From JAKVBK01 sp022447275 (GTDB lineage Bacteria; Pseudomonadota; Alphaproteobacteria; Rhodobacterales; Rhodobacteraceae): 64,000 bases of DNA. The DNA is taken from assembly GCA_047125605.1 (NCBI GenBank), contig CP138932.1:1-64000 (forward strand), read 5' to 3'. The translations under genes and the position numbers were made by a program. Under the pieces are notes generated by a model. The model made no database searches, was not told the DNA's origin, and was given only the letters and a program-made list of their open reading frames with translations. Below, piece by piece: positions 8,343 to 17,133 of the stretch; positions within the stretch are counted from its first letter, which is position 1; the number at the start of each line of letters is the position of its first letter.

Positions 8343-11222
8343 ATGTCGTTCAAACCCACAGACTATCTGCCCTACGATTTCGCAAACCGCCGCCATATTG
8401 GCCCTTCGCCCGAAGAAATGGAGGCGATGCTCGCCACCGTGAAGGCCGACAGCCTTGATGCGCTGATCGATGAAACCGTGCCGGAGGCCATCCGGCAGGC
8501 GGCGCCGCTGGAATTCGGGGAAGCCTATTCCGAGGGGGGGCTGATGCACCACCTCGGCAAGATCGCGGCCAAGAACAAGGTGTTCACCTCGCTCATTGGC
8601 ATGGGGTATCACGGCACGATGACGCCGCCGGCAATCCAGCGCAACATTCTGGAGAACCCGGCGTGGTACACGGCCTACACACCCTATCAGCCAGAAATTT
8701 CCCAGGGCCGCCTTGAGGCGCTGCTGAACTTCCAGACGATGGTTGCCGATCTGACAGGCCTGCCCGTTGCGGGCGCGTCGCTTCTGGATGAAGCCACCGC
8801 TTGCGCAGAGGCGATGACGATGGCGCGGCGCCTGTCCAAATCGAAAGCTGTGGCGTTCTTCGTGGATGAGGATTGCCACCCTCAGAACATCGCTGTGGTG
8901 AAAACCCGGGCCGAACCCCTTGGCATTGATGTGATCGTTGGCAATCCCGACGAGATGGACGCAGGCGCCGTGTTTGGGGCGCTGTTCCAGTACCCCGGCA
9001 CCTATGGCCAGGTGCGGGACTTCACGCCGCATATTGCGGCTCTGCATGAGCATCGGGCGCTGGGCATCGTCTCGGCAGACCCATTGGCCCTGACCCTGCT
9101 CAAAGAGCCCGGCGCAATGGGCGCAGATATTGCGGTCGGCAACACGCAGCGTTTTGGTGTGCCGATGGGCTATGGTGGTCCGCATGCGGCCTATCTGGCG
9201 TGCAAGGACTCGATGAAACGCGCGATGCCGGGCCGTCTTGTTGGCATCTCCATCGACAGTCATGGCAACCGCGCCTACAGGCTGTCGTTGCAGACGCGCG
9301 AACAGCATATCCGTCGCGAAAAGGCCACTTCAAACATCTGCACAGCGCAGGCTTTGCTGGCTGTGATGGCCGGGTTTTACGCGGTGTTCCACGGGCCCAA
9401 GGGCCTCAAGGCGATTGCGCAAAGGGTACATCGCAAGACCGTGCGCCTCGTCGAGGGGCTCGAAGATGCGGGCTTCAAGGTGGACCAGGACGCGTTCTTT
9501 GACACTGTGACAGTGCATGTGGGGCTGTTTCAAAGGGCGGTATTGGACCGGGCTGAGGCCGAGGGCATCAACCTGCGCCGCGTCGGTGACGATCGGATCG
9601 GGATCGCCTTTGACGAATTGGTGCGCCGCGAAACGACGGAAGCGGTCTGGCGCGCCTTCGGAATCCATCGGGCCGATGATGTCACCGCCCCGCGTTACCG
9701 TTTGCCCGAGGGCATGGAGCGGGTCAGTGGCTTCCTCGAGCATGACGTGTTCCATATGAACCGCGCGGAAACCGAGATGATGCGGTATATGCGCCGCCTT
9801 GCAGACCGGGATCTCGCGCTTGACCGTGCGATGATCCCTCTTGGGTCGTGCACGATGAAGCTCAACGCGGCAGCCGAGATGATGCCGGTCAGCTGGCCGG
9901 AATTTTCCGCGCTGCACCCGTTCTGTCCGCCCGAACAGGCGGAGGGCTATCATCAACTCATCGGAGATCTGTCCGACAAATTGGCCCAGATCACCGGGTA
10001 CGATGCCATCTCGATGCAGCCGAACTCAGGCGCACAGGGGGAATATGCGGGGTTGCTTACCATCGCGCGCTACCACGAGGCGCGCGGGCAGGCAGATCGC
10101 AACATCTGCCTGATCCCCGTCAATGCGCATGGCACAAACCCGGCCTCCGCCCAGATGGTGGGATGGGATGTGGTTGCTGTGACATGTGATGACAACGGCA
10201 ATATCGACATGGAGGACTTTCGCGCCAAGGCCGCCGCGGCGGGCGATAAGCTTGCAGGCTGCATGATCACCTATCCATCCACGCATGGGGTGTTCGAAGA
10301 AACCGTGGTCGAGGTCTGTGCGGTGACCCATGAGCATGGCGGACAGGTCTATATCGATGGGGCGAACCTGAATGCCATGGTGGGTTTGTCGAAGCCCGGT
10401 GATTTGGGCGGGGACGTCAGCCACCTGAACCTGCACAAGACGTTCTGCATCCCCCATGGTGGGGGTGGTCCGGGCATGGGGCCGATTGGCGTGAAGGCAC
10501 ATCTTGCGCCCTATCTGCCAGGGCACCCGGTCAGCGGGGCGGGGGCGGTTCTGCAGGCCTTGCACCGTCCCTTGGATGGCACAGTGGCTGCGGCCGCCTA
10601 TGGCTCGCCGTCGCTGTTGCCAATTTCCTGGGCCTATATTCGGATGATGGGGGGCGCAGGCCTGACGCAGGCCACCCGCGTCGCCATCCTGAATGCAAAC
10701 TACATCGCGGATCGGCTGTCGGGGGCGTTTGAGGTGCTCTATCGCGGCCATGCGGGACGTGTGGCACATGAGTGTATTCTGGACGTGCGGCCTTTTGCGA
10801 AATCCGCGGGTGTCACCGTCGAGGACATCGCCAAGCGTCTGGTGGATTGTGGCTTTCATGCGCCGACCATGTCGTGGCCGGTGTCAGGCACCTTGATGAT
10901 TGAGCCGACGGAATCGGAAACCAAGGCGGAGCTCGATCGTTTCTGTGACGCCATGCTGGGCATCCGCGCAGAGATTGCGGCGATTGAGCGGGGGGAGATC
11001 ACCGTGGAGGCGAGCCCCCTGCGTCACGCTCCGCATACGGTCGAAGATCTGGTTGGCGATTGGGACCGCGCCTATTCCCGTGCAGAGGGATGCTACCCGA
11101 TGGGAGCCTTCCGCGTGGACAAGTACTGGCCGCCGGTAAATCGCGTGGACAACGCCTATGGGGATCGCAACCTGGTCTGCACATGCCCGCCCATGTCCGA
11201 GATCGCCGAGGCCGCAGAGTGA
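8343..11222 (+). CDS. gcvP: Glycine dehydrogenase (decarboxylating), single-chain P protein
   Basis: The PLP enzyme that decarboxylates glycine and loads the remaining methylamine on the H protein. It is the fused P1-P2 form (959 aa). The N-terminal half begins YDFANRRHIGPSPEEMEAML. The PLP lysine is about K699 in HLNLHKTFCIPHGGGGPG in the second half. The ATG at 8343 lies about 100 bases after gcvH and matches the family N-terminus. It is the last gene of the operon, followed by a hairpin of the dispersed two-hairpin type at 11231. Confidence 0.98.
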   Translation: MSFKPTDYLPYDFANRRHIGPSPEEMEAMLATVKADSLDALIDETVPEAIRQAAPLEFGEAYSEGGLMHHLGKIAAKNKVFTSLIGMGYHGTMTPPAIQRNILENPAWYTAYTPYQPEISQGRLEALLNFQTMVADLTGLPVAGASLLDEATACAEAMTMARRLSKSKAVAFFVDEDCHPQNIAVVKTRAEPLGIDVIVGNPDEMDAGAVFGALFQYPGTYGQVRDFTPHIAALHEHRALGIVSADPLALTLLKEPGAMGADIAVGNTQRFGVPMGYGGPHAAYLACKDSMKRAMPGRLVGISIDSHGNRAYRLSLQTREQHIRREKATSNICTAQALLAVMAGFYAVFHGPKGLKAIAQRVHRKTVRLVEGLEDAGFKVDQDAFFDTVTVHVGLFQRAVLDRAEAEGINLRRVGDDRIGIAFDELVRRETTEAVWRAFGIHRADDVTAPRYRLPEGMERVSGFLEHDVFHMNRAETEMMRYMRRLADRDLALDRAMIPLGSCTMKLNAAAEMMPVSWPEFSALHPFCPPEQAEGYHQLIGDLSDKLAQITGYDAISMQPNSGAQGEYAGLLTIARYHEARGQADRNICLIPVNAHGTNPASAQMVGWDVVAVTCDDNGNIDMEDFRAKAAAAGDKLAGCMITYPSTHGVFEETVVEVCAVTHEHGGQVYIDGANLNAMVGLSKPGDLGGDVSHLNLHKTFCIPHGGGGPGMGPIGVKAHLAPYLPGHPVSGAGAVLQALHRPLDGTVAAAAYGSPSLLPISWAYIRMMGGAGLTQATRVAILNANYIADRLSGAFEVLYRGHAGRVAHECILDVRPFAKSAGVTVEDIAKRLVDCGFHAPTMSWPVSGTLMIEPTESETKAELDRFCDAMLGIRAEIAAIERGEITVEASPLRHAPHTVEDLVGDWDRAYSRAEGCYPMGAFRVDKYWPPVNRVDNAYGDRNLVCTCPPMSEIAEAAE

Positions 11223-11230
11223 GACGGGCG

Positions 11231-11303
11231 CACCCCCGGCTTCCGGCTGGGGGTGCGGTCGCAGCCGCGCGCCGATGAGTATTTTAAGACAAAGATTAGA
11301 CTT
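11231..11303 (+). terminator. gcv operon terminator; copy of the two-hairpin/GAGTATTT element
   Basis: Hairpin 1 is CACCCCCGGC/GCTGGGGGTG (11231-11255). Hairpin 2 is GCGG/CCGC (11256-11269). They are followed by the tail GATGAGTATTTTAAGACAAA. The same layout recurs at 14583, 40101, 49264, 57302 (minus) and, with one hairpin, 62720. It closes the gcv operon against the convergent zinc-finger gene. Confidence 0.75.
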
Positions 11304-11335
11304 ATGGTCGATCCGGCCCGGGCTTGGCAGCGCCC

Positions 11336-11683
11336 CTAGCGGGCGCAATCGATGCAGCGCATCACGGATGGTTCCAGATCGAGGCGCTTTGCGGCGATCG
11401 GCTCGCCGCATTCATCGCACCAGCCAAAATCCTCTTCCTCCAGCCTTTTCAGGGCGGCATGGATCGCCTTGATCCGGGCGTCGCGGCGGGCCTGCTGGCC
11501 CTGTGCCATGGCTTGGTGTTGCAGGGCGTCCATGCGGGACACTCTGCCCACGGATTGCTGGTCCAGCATGACCGGGGCGCGGGCGGCACCGGTGTCGCGG
11601 CTGCGTTGCTGGAGTTCTGCAAGTGCGGCGCGCAGAAGCGGGCCGTAGCGTGCACGTAGGGCGATTGGGTCGGGCTCGGTCAT
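11336..11683 (-). CDS. DksA/TraR-type C4 zinc finger protein
   Basis: A 115-aa protein with a helical N-terminal region and the C-terminal C4 zinc finger of the DksA/TraR family (FGWCDECGEPIAAKRLDLEP ... MRCIDC). The four cysteines are intact. It is shorter than DksA (about 150 aa) and lacks the full coiled coil with its acidic tip, so it is more like the short TraR/YbiI-type members that may bind in the RNA polymerase secondary channel. ATG 11683 is preferred; an earlier start at 11743 would overlap the DUF808 gene. It is probably co-transcribed with that gene. Confidence 0.85.
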   Translation of the reverse strand: MTEPDPIALRARYGPLLRAALAELQQRSRDTGAARAPVMLDQQSVGRVSRMDALQHQAMAQGQQARRDARIKAIHAALKRLEEEDFGWCDECGEPIAAKRLDLEPSVMRCIDCAR

Positions 11684-11714
11684 GGGCTGAGTTTGCGGCA
11701 ACCCAAGTTTTCGA

Positions 11715-12677
11715 TCAATGCCCGTTGCTTTCGGCTCCGCCAAACATAGCCGTCACTCGGGTGATGATCGGGATCAGCAAGAGGCCCGCGATCAGGCCAA
11801 TGATCCCGTCCAAAGTTGCCGTTACACCCCATTCGATGGCGCCTTGGGCGACTGGCGAGGCTTGCGCGACCGAGACCGCGATGTCGTGAATGATGTCATA
11901 GGGCGTGTGCCACCCCATTTCATGCAAAGCATGCACGAGGATTGATCCGCCGACCCAGATCATGGCTGCCGTCCCTACAATGACCAACAGTTTCATGAAG
12001 CCCGGCATGCCGCGCACGATTGCCTCGCCCAGGCGGCGTGTGGTCGATGTACGGCCGTTGGCCGCCATATGCAGGCCCACATCATCGGCTTTCACGATCA
12101 GGGCCACGGCACCGTAGACCGCTGCCGTGATAATGATGCCGGCCACGGCGAGTGCGGCGGCGGTGAAAGGTAGCGTCAAGTCATGAGGCAGTGCGGACAG
12201 GATGATCGTCATGATTTCGGCCGACAGAATGAAATCGGTTTTGATGGCGCCCTGCACTTTTCGTTTTTCAAGGGTGGGATCGGCCTCCATCCGGGCTTCG
12301 GTTTCCTTTGTCCGTTCGGAATGCGGTGACAGGGCATGATAGACTTTCTCCGCCCCTTCGAAGCACAGGTAGCCGCCGCCAAGCATCAGGAGCGGAGGAA
12401 TACCCCAAGGGGCAAACGTGGCCAGTAAAAGGGCCGCTGGCAGCAGGATCACCAGCTTGTTGAACAAGGACCCTTTTGCGATCGACCAAACGATCGGTAA
12501 TTCCCGATCCGCGGAAAAGCCATGCACGTATTTCGGGGTGACGGCGGCATCGTCGATCACGGCGCCGGCTGCTTTGGAGGAGGCCTTTACCGCTTGGGTG
12601 ATCACGTCATCCATGGAAGCCGCGGCTACCTTTGCAATTGCAGCAACATCGTCAAGTAGGGCGAGAAGTCCGCTCAT
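11715..12677 (-). CDS. DUF808 family inner-membrane protein (YedI-like)
   Basis: A 320-aa multi-pass membrane protein of the DUF808/YedI family, starting MSGLLALLDDVAAIAKVAAA. The conserved ASMDDVITQAVKASSKAAG and DDAAVTPKYVHGF stretches are followed by several hydrophobic segments (for example the LLPAALLLATFAPWGIPPLL region and LAGLLLIPIITRVTAMF at the C-terminus). The family has no proven function; a transport or mechanical membrane role has only been guessed. It is divergent from the dehydratase gene at 12848. Confidence 0.9.
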   Translation of the reverse strand: MSGLLALLDDVAAIAKVAAASMDDVITQAVKASSKAAGAVIDDAAVTPKYVHGFSADRELPIVWSIAKGSLFNKLVILLPAALLLATFAPWGIPPLLMLGGGYLCFEGAEKVYHALSPHSERTKETEARMEADPTLEKRKVQGAIKTDFILSAEIMTIILSALPHDLTLPFTAAALAVAGIIITAAVYGAVALIVKADDVGLHMAANGRTSTTRRLGEAIVRGMPGFMKLLVIVGTAAMIWVGGSILVHALHEMGWHTPYDIIHDIAVSVAQASPVAQGAIEWGVTATLDGIIGLIAGLLLIPIITRVTAMFGGAESNGH

Positions 12678-12847
12678 GTCACCTGTGTCCCCCGGGGTGA
12701 TGGTTGCGTGCAGCATATCCGGTGGGGCGCTGGGGGCAATGCAGGGTTTGACCTGTGTTTGCCTGTCGTCTTGAAATGTTGGGCTTGAAAGCGCGCCGTA
12801 AGGGGCGCTGTAATGCATCTCAACCAATGTCCCCAGGAGGCGGAACC

Positions 12848-14575
12848 ATGAAACGCTACGAGGATCTGCGGTCTGCGCGCTGGTTTGCAAAGGATGACGT
12901 CCGCTCGTTCGGGCACCGGTCGCGCGCAATGCAGATGGGCCTTGAGCGCGACGATTGGGAAGGCAGACCGATCATTGCGATCCTGAACACCTGGTCGGAC
13001 TTGCAGCCCTGCCACATGCATTTCCGCGACCGTGTGGCGTTTGTGAAGAAAGGTGTTTGGAAAGCGGGCGGCATGCCGGTTGAGATCCCTGTGCACTCTC
13101 TAGGCGAACAACTCCTGAAGCCCACCTCAATGCTCTATCGCAACATGGTGGCAATGGAAGTGGAGGAGATTTTGCGATCGAATCCCGTCGATGGTGCTGT
13201 GCTGATGGGGGGCTGCGACAAGTCTACGCCAGCGCTGGTGATGGGTGCGGTGAGTATAGGTATTCCGTTTGTTTATCTGCCTGCGGGCCCAATGCTGCGC
13301 GGTAACTGGGCTGGAAAGACGCTGGGTTCGGGCTCTGACGCCTGGAAATACTGGGATGCACGTCGAGCCGGGGAGATTGGGGCATCTGAGTGGCGTGAGA
13401 TCGAAGGCGGGATTGCACGTTCCTACGGGCATTGCATGACAATGGGCACCGCCTCAACGATGACAGCCATCGCGGAGGGTTTTGGGCTCTGCTTGCCGGG
13501 CGCCTCGTCGATCCCTGCGCCCGATGTCAATCACCAACGAATGAGCGCTGCTTGCGGAGCGCGGGCAGTGGAAATGGTGTGGGAGGATCTGACACCGGAT
13601 AAAATCCTGACGGAAGATGCGATCTACAATGGTGTGGTTGTTGCCATGGCGACAGGGTGTTCCACCAATGCGGTGATCCACTTGATTGCAATGGCACGCC
13701 GGTCCGGTGTTCCCCTGAGCCTCGAAGATATCGACGCGGTAGGGCGAAAGGTGCCTGTGATCGCTAATGTGCGTCCTTCGGGAGAGAGATACCTGATGGA
13801 AGATTTCTACTATGCAGGTGGGCTGCGTGCGTTGATGGGCGAATTGAAAGCGCATTTGTGCCTCGACGCTTTGACGGTGACGGGCGAAAGCTTGGGCGCT
13901 GGGCTGGAGGGGGCGCAGGTCTACAACGACGATGTGATACGTCCGCTGTCGAATCCGGTGTATCACGAAGGCTCTCTCGCGGTTCTCAAGGGGAACCTTG
14001 CGCCGGATGGTGCTGTGATAAAGCCCGCAGCCTGTGCACCAGAACTGCGTGTGCATGAGGGGCCAGCAATCGTTGCGGACAGCTACGAACAATTGAAAGC
14101 GATTATTGATGATGCCACCTATCCAATGGGGCCTGAGCACGTGCTTGTTTTGCGCAATGCGGGGCCGCAGGGCGGGCCCGGGATGCCGGAATGGGGCATG
14201 ATCCCAATGCCCAAAGCGCTTTTAGAACAGGGGCATCGGGATATGGTGCGCCTTTCGGATGCGCGCATGTCCGGCACCTCCTACGGGGCATGTATCTTAC
14301 ATGTGGCGCCTGAGAGCGCCTTAGGCGGGCCACTGGCGCTTGTGGAGGATGGAGACATCATTGCGCTTGATGTGCCCCAGCGCCGTCTGGAACTGAGAGT
14401 GTCCGACGCAGAACTCGAGGCGCGTCGGTCCCGATGGGTGGCGCCAGCGCCCAAATACAGTCGTGGCTATGGATGGATGTTCTTGCGGCATATCGAACAG
14501 GCGGACAAAGGATGTGACTTTGACTTTCTATGCACAGAGTTTGGCGCCGCCACTCCAGAGCCGGACATTTATTAA
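12848..14575 (+). CDS. IlvD/Edd family sugar-acid dehydratase (L-arabinonate dehydratase-like)
   Basis: A 575-aa iron-sulfur dehydratase. The three cluster cysteines are C55 (DLQPCHMHF), C123 (GGCDKSTPA) and C196 (YGHCMTMGTASTM). The opening MKRYEDLRSARWFAKDDVRS and the C-terminal YGWMFLRHIEQADKGCDFDF are more like the L-arabinonate/pentonate dehydratase branch than housekeeping IlvD. The predicted reaction is aldonate to 2-keto-3-deoxyaldonate. The start has an AGGAGG site. It is followed by an Ldh2-type dehydrogenase and a desaturase-like oxygenase on the same strand. The exact substrate is unknown. Confidence 0.85.
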   Translation: MKRYEDLRSARWFAKDDVRSFGHRSRAMQMGLERDDWEGRPIIAILNTWSDLQPCHMHFRDRVAFVKKGVWKAGGMPVEIPVHSLGEQLLKPTSMLYRNMVAMEVEEILRSNPVDGAVLMGGCDKSTPALVMGAVSIGIPFVYLPAGPMLRGNWAGKTLGSGSDAWKYWDARRAGEIGASEWREIEGGIARSYGHCMTMGTASTMTAIAEGFGLCLPGASSIPAPDVNHQRMSAACGARAVEMVWEDLTPDKILTEDAIYNGVVVAMATGCSTNAVIHLIAMARRSGVPLSLEDIDAVGRKVPVIANVRPSGERYLMEDFYYAGGLRALMGELKAHLCLDALTVTGESLGAGLEGAQVYNDDVIRPLSNPVYHEGSLAVLKGNLAPDGAVIKPAACAPELRVHEGPAIVADSYEQLKAIIDDATYPMGPEHVLVLRNAGPQGGPGMPEWGMIPMPKALLEQGHRDMVRLSDARMSGTSYGACILHVAPESALGGPLALVEDGDIIALDVPQRRLELRVSDAELEARRSRWVAPAPKYSRGYGWMFLRHIEQADKGCDFDFLCTEFGAATPEPDIY

Positions 14576-14582
14576 ACGGGGC

Positions 14583-14650
14583 AGGGGCCAGCCCCTCTGA
14601 CGGGTTCCCCGTCATTCACCGCGGAGTATTGCAGCCAAAATGATAGGAGC
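14583..14650 (+). repeat. Two-hairpin/GGAGTATT element, copy between dehydratase and Ldh2 genes
   Basis: Hairpin 1 is AGGGGC-CA-GCCCCT (14583-14596). Hairpin 2 is GACGGG-TTC-CCCGTC (14599-14613). The tail GCGGAGTATTGCAGCCAAAA continues into TGATAGGAGC, which supplies the ribosome binding site of the next gene. Arms differ from the other copies but pairing is kept. Confidence 0.75.
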
Positions 14651-14657
14651 AGATAGC

Positions 14658-15770
14658 GTGGACGATCCTCTTTTGATGTGGCCGGATCCTTTGTCTGCCG
14701 TTTTGGCGGCCATTCTAAAGGAAGATGGCTGTGGCACGGTGGAAGCGGCCTGTATCGCGGATCATTTGGTGGATGCGTCATGCTGTGGACATGACAGCCA
14801 TGGTGTCATCCGGATCGGTCGGTATCATGCGGGGCTGCGCTCTGGCCTGTTCAATCCGGATATGCGCCCGCGTGTTGTAGGCGACTTGGGCGCTCTCATG
14901 CAGTTTGACGGGGGAAATGGTATGGGCCAGTGGATTGCCCGGCAGGTTTTTGAGCAGGGCATTGCGCGCGCAGACAGCGCGGGCCTTGCAGTGATTTCTC
15001 TGCGGCGGGCGGGGCATATTGGACGCGTGGGGGCCTATGCTGAGATGGCCGCGCAGGCGGGTCTGGCATCTGTGATCTTCACCAATGTGGCCGGCTCGCG
15101 CCTTGTTGCACCCTTCGGCACGGCGCGGCGTGCAGGATCAACGGCGCCGGTGACCATTGGGGTGCCAAACCGGCTTGGTGACGATTTCATTCTCGATTTT
15201 GCCACGTCGCTTGTTGCGGAAGGCAAGGCCTTGGTCGCGGCGCAAGGGGGCGCGCCCCTTTCGGATGCGGTTCTTGTTGATGCGGACGGCAGACCAAACT
15301 GCGATCCAGCGTCACTTTACGGAGAAACGGCGTCTCAGGATGTGCCGGACCCCCGCGCGGGCCCCGGCGCTTTGCGGCCTTTTGGGCTGCATAAAGGCTC
15401 TGGTTTGATGCTGGCTTGTGAACTGCTGGGGGGCGCCTTGACGGGAAATGGCACCAACGGAGAAAAGGACCACAGGTTTGGCAATGGCCTGTTCGCTCTT
15501 TTGATCGATCCTGAGCGGTTGGATGATCAGGACATGTTTCACCGGGAAGTCGCGGATTATCTACGCTTTGTCCAAAGCGCACTACCGGCTGAGGGTGTGG
15601 ATGCTGTGCGCATACCCGGCGATCGAGAGCGCCAGATGCGTCTGTTGCGTCGCACCGAAGGCCTTCCGGTTGCGAAACGGGTGGACAAGGTGATCTGCGA
15701 CATCTGCGAAGCACTGTCTATACCGCTGCCCAAAGACCTGTACGTGGATGGCCCGGCAGCAGCGAGCTGA
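14658..15770 (+). CDS. Ldh2/MDH2-family NAD(P)-dependent dehydrogenase
   Basis: A 370-aa protein of the malate/L-lactate/ureidoglycolate dehydrogenase type-2 family. It shows the HDSHGVIRIGRY active-site segment, GNGMGQWIARQVFEQGI, and LPLSDAVLVDADGR-like middle region, with KGSGLMLACELLGG near the C-terminus. The GTG at 14658 is chosen because AGGAG lies 9 bases upstream; an ATG at 14640 has no clear site and lies in the repeat tail. It follows the dehydratase gene and may reduce or oxidise a 2-keto/2-hydroxy acid in the same pathway (inference). Confidence 0.85.
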   Translation: MDDPLLMWPDPLSAVLAAILKEDGCGTVEAACIADHLVDASCCGHDSHGVIRIGRYHAGLRSGLFNPDMRPRVVGDLGALMQFDGGNGMGQWIARQVFEQGIARADSAGLAVISLRRAGHIGRVGAYAEMAAQAGLASVIFTNVAGSRLVAPFGTARRAGSTAPVTIGVPNRLGDDFILDFATSLVAEGKALVAAQGGAPLSDAVLVDADGRPNCDPASLYGETASQDVPDPRAGPGALRPFGLHKGSGLMLACELLGGALTGNGTNGEKDHRFGNGLFALLIDPERLDDQDMFHREVADYLRFVQSALPAEGVDAVRIPGDRERQMRLLRRTEGLPVAKRVDKVICDICEALSIPLPKDLYVDGPAAAS

Positions 15771-15822
15771 GGCGAGGCATGATGTCCTTTGACAAATGTT
15801 GTGTTCCTTTTAGCCTTATGTC

Positions 15823-16893
15823 ATGGCACGCGATTACACCCTTTCCGAGGAAGCCACTGCCCGCGCTGAGGCCGCAGGCTTGGCGAACCCGTCCTGGTAC
15901 CGAACACCGATTGATCCGGCTGAGATCCGCCGCCTGATGGAAAAGGATGATGCGCGGGCCACCCGGGACACGGTGCTGTGGCTCGGGTTTATGGTGGCTT
16001 TTGCCGGTATCGGAGTTCTAATGTGGCCCAGTTGGTGGTCTGCCCCGTTCTGGCTGGCCTATGGGGTGCTGTACGGATCTGCCTCTGATTCTCGCTGGCA
16101 TGAATGCGGTCACCGCACCGCGTTCAAGACGCCTTGGAAGAATGAGGTTGTCTACCAGATTGCCAGCTTCATGCTGATGCGCAACCCGGTGGTTTGGCGG
16201 GCCAGCCATGTGCGCCATCACACCGATACGATCATTGTGGGCCGGGATCCGGAAATCGTGGCAATGCGCCCGCCGGATCTTTTACGCCTGTTTCTCAATT
16301 GTTTTGGCGTGCTGGATGTCTGGACACTTGGGGGCAGAATGCTGATGCATGCCTCGGGCCGCATCCATCGCCAAGAAGCGCCTTACCTGCGGCCACAGGA
16401 TCATGCGGCTGTGTTCCGCGTGGCCCGAATCTGGGTGGCGATTTACGTTAGCGTCATTTTGCTTTCGCTTGCGACAGGATCACTTCTGCCGCTCATGGTG
16501 ATCGGGCTGCCGCGGCTCTATGGGGCATGGCACCACATCATGACCGGGGTGCTGCAGCATCTGGGGCTGGCAGAGAATGTGACGGACCATCGGTTGAACA
16601 CGCGTACGGTTTTGATGAACCCGGTGACGCGCTTCATCTACCTGAACATGAACTATCACGTGGAGCACCACATGTTCACCATGGTACCCTATTATCGCCT
16701 GCCGGAGCTTCATGAACTGATCAAACACGATTTGCCCAGGCCTGAGCCCTCCATCCCAGCGGCGTTCCGCAGGCTATTGCCCGTTCTGCTGCGGCAACTG
16801 CGCTATCAGGATGCGGTCATTGTGCCGCCCCTGCCTGAGAGCGCCATGCCCTATCGTGAAGAGGTTGAGCGCCTGCGCCCCCATGCGGTTTGA
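15823..16893 (+). CDS. Fatty acid desaturase / MocD-like di-iron membrane oxygenase
   Basis: A 356-aa membrane di-iron enzyme with the three histidine boxes HECGH (93-97), HVRHH (129-133) and HVEHH (279-283), plus hydrophobic segments around 51-85 and 205-240. Box spacing and the NYHVEHHMFTMVPYY stretch resemble MocD/alkane hydroxylase-like members of the desaturase superfamily rather than acyl-lipid delta-9 desaturases. It is 52 bases after the Ldh2-type gene and probably in the same transcript. The substrate is unknown, and I see no dedicated ferredoxin nearby. Confidence 0.85.
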   Translation: MARDYTLSEEATARAEAAGLANPSWYRTPIDPAEIRRLMEKDDARATRDTVLWLGFMVAFAGIGVLMWPSWWSAPFWLAYGVLYGSASDSRWHECGHRTAFKTPWKNEVVYQIASFMLMRNPVVWRASHVRHHTDTIIVGRDPEIVAMRPPDLLRLFLNCFGVLDVWTLGGRMLMHASGRIHRQEAPYLRPQDHAAVFRVARIWVAIYVSVILLSLATGSLLPLMVIGLPRLYGAWHHIMTGVLQHLGLAENVTDHRLNTRTVLMNPVTRFIYLNMNYHVEHHMFTMVPYYRLPELHELIKHDLPRPEPSIPAAFRRLLPVLLRQLRYQDAVIVPPLPESAMPYREEVERLRPHAV

Positions 16894-17133
16894 TCGACTT
16901 CTCGATTGACTTCGTTTGTCACCAGGATTTTGAACGCCTGGATCTTTGGTCGATTTTCACATCTGCCTTGAAAAACTGTCGTCCCCCATGCGTGATGCAA
17001 GTAGATGAGCGCGCCCCATCAGGTGCATAAGCATATGTAAACGCTGTTATTTCATGCAGATGTTGACCGGTTTGCTATCTGGGCCCTACGCTGAAATCGA
17101 ATTCCTACTTGCTTTCATACTCGGGGTGTCGCC

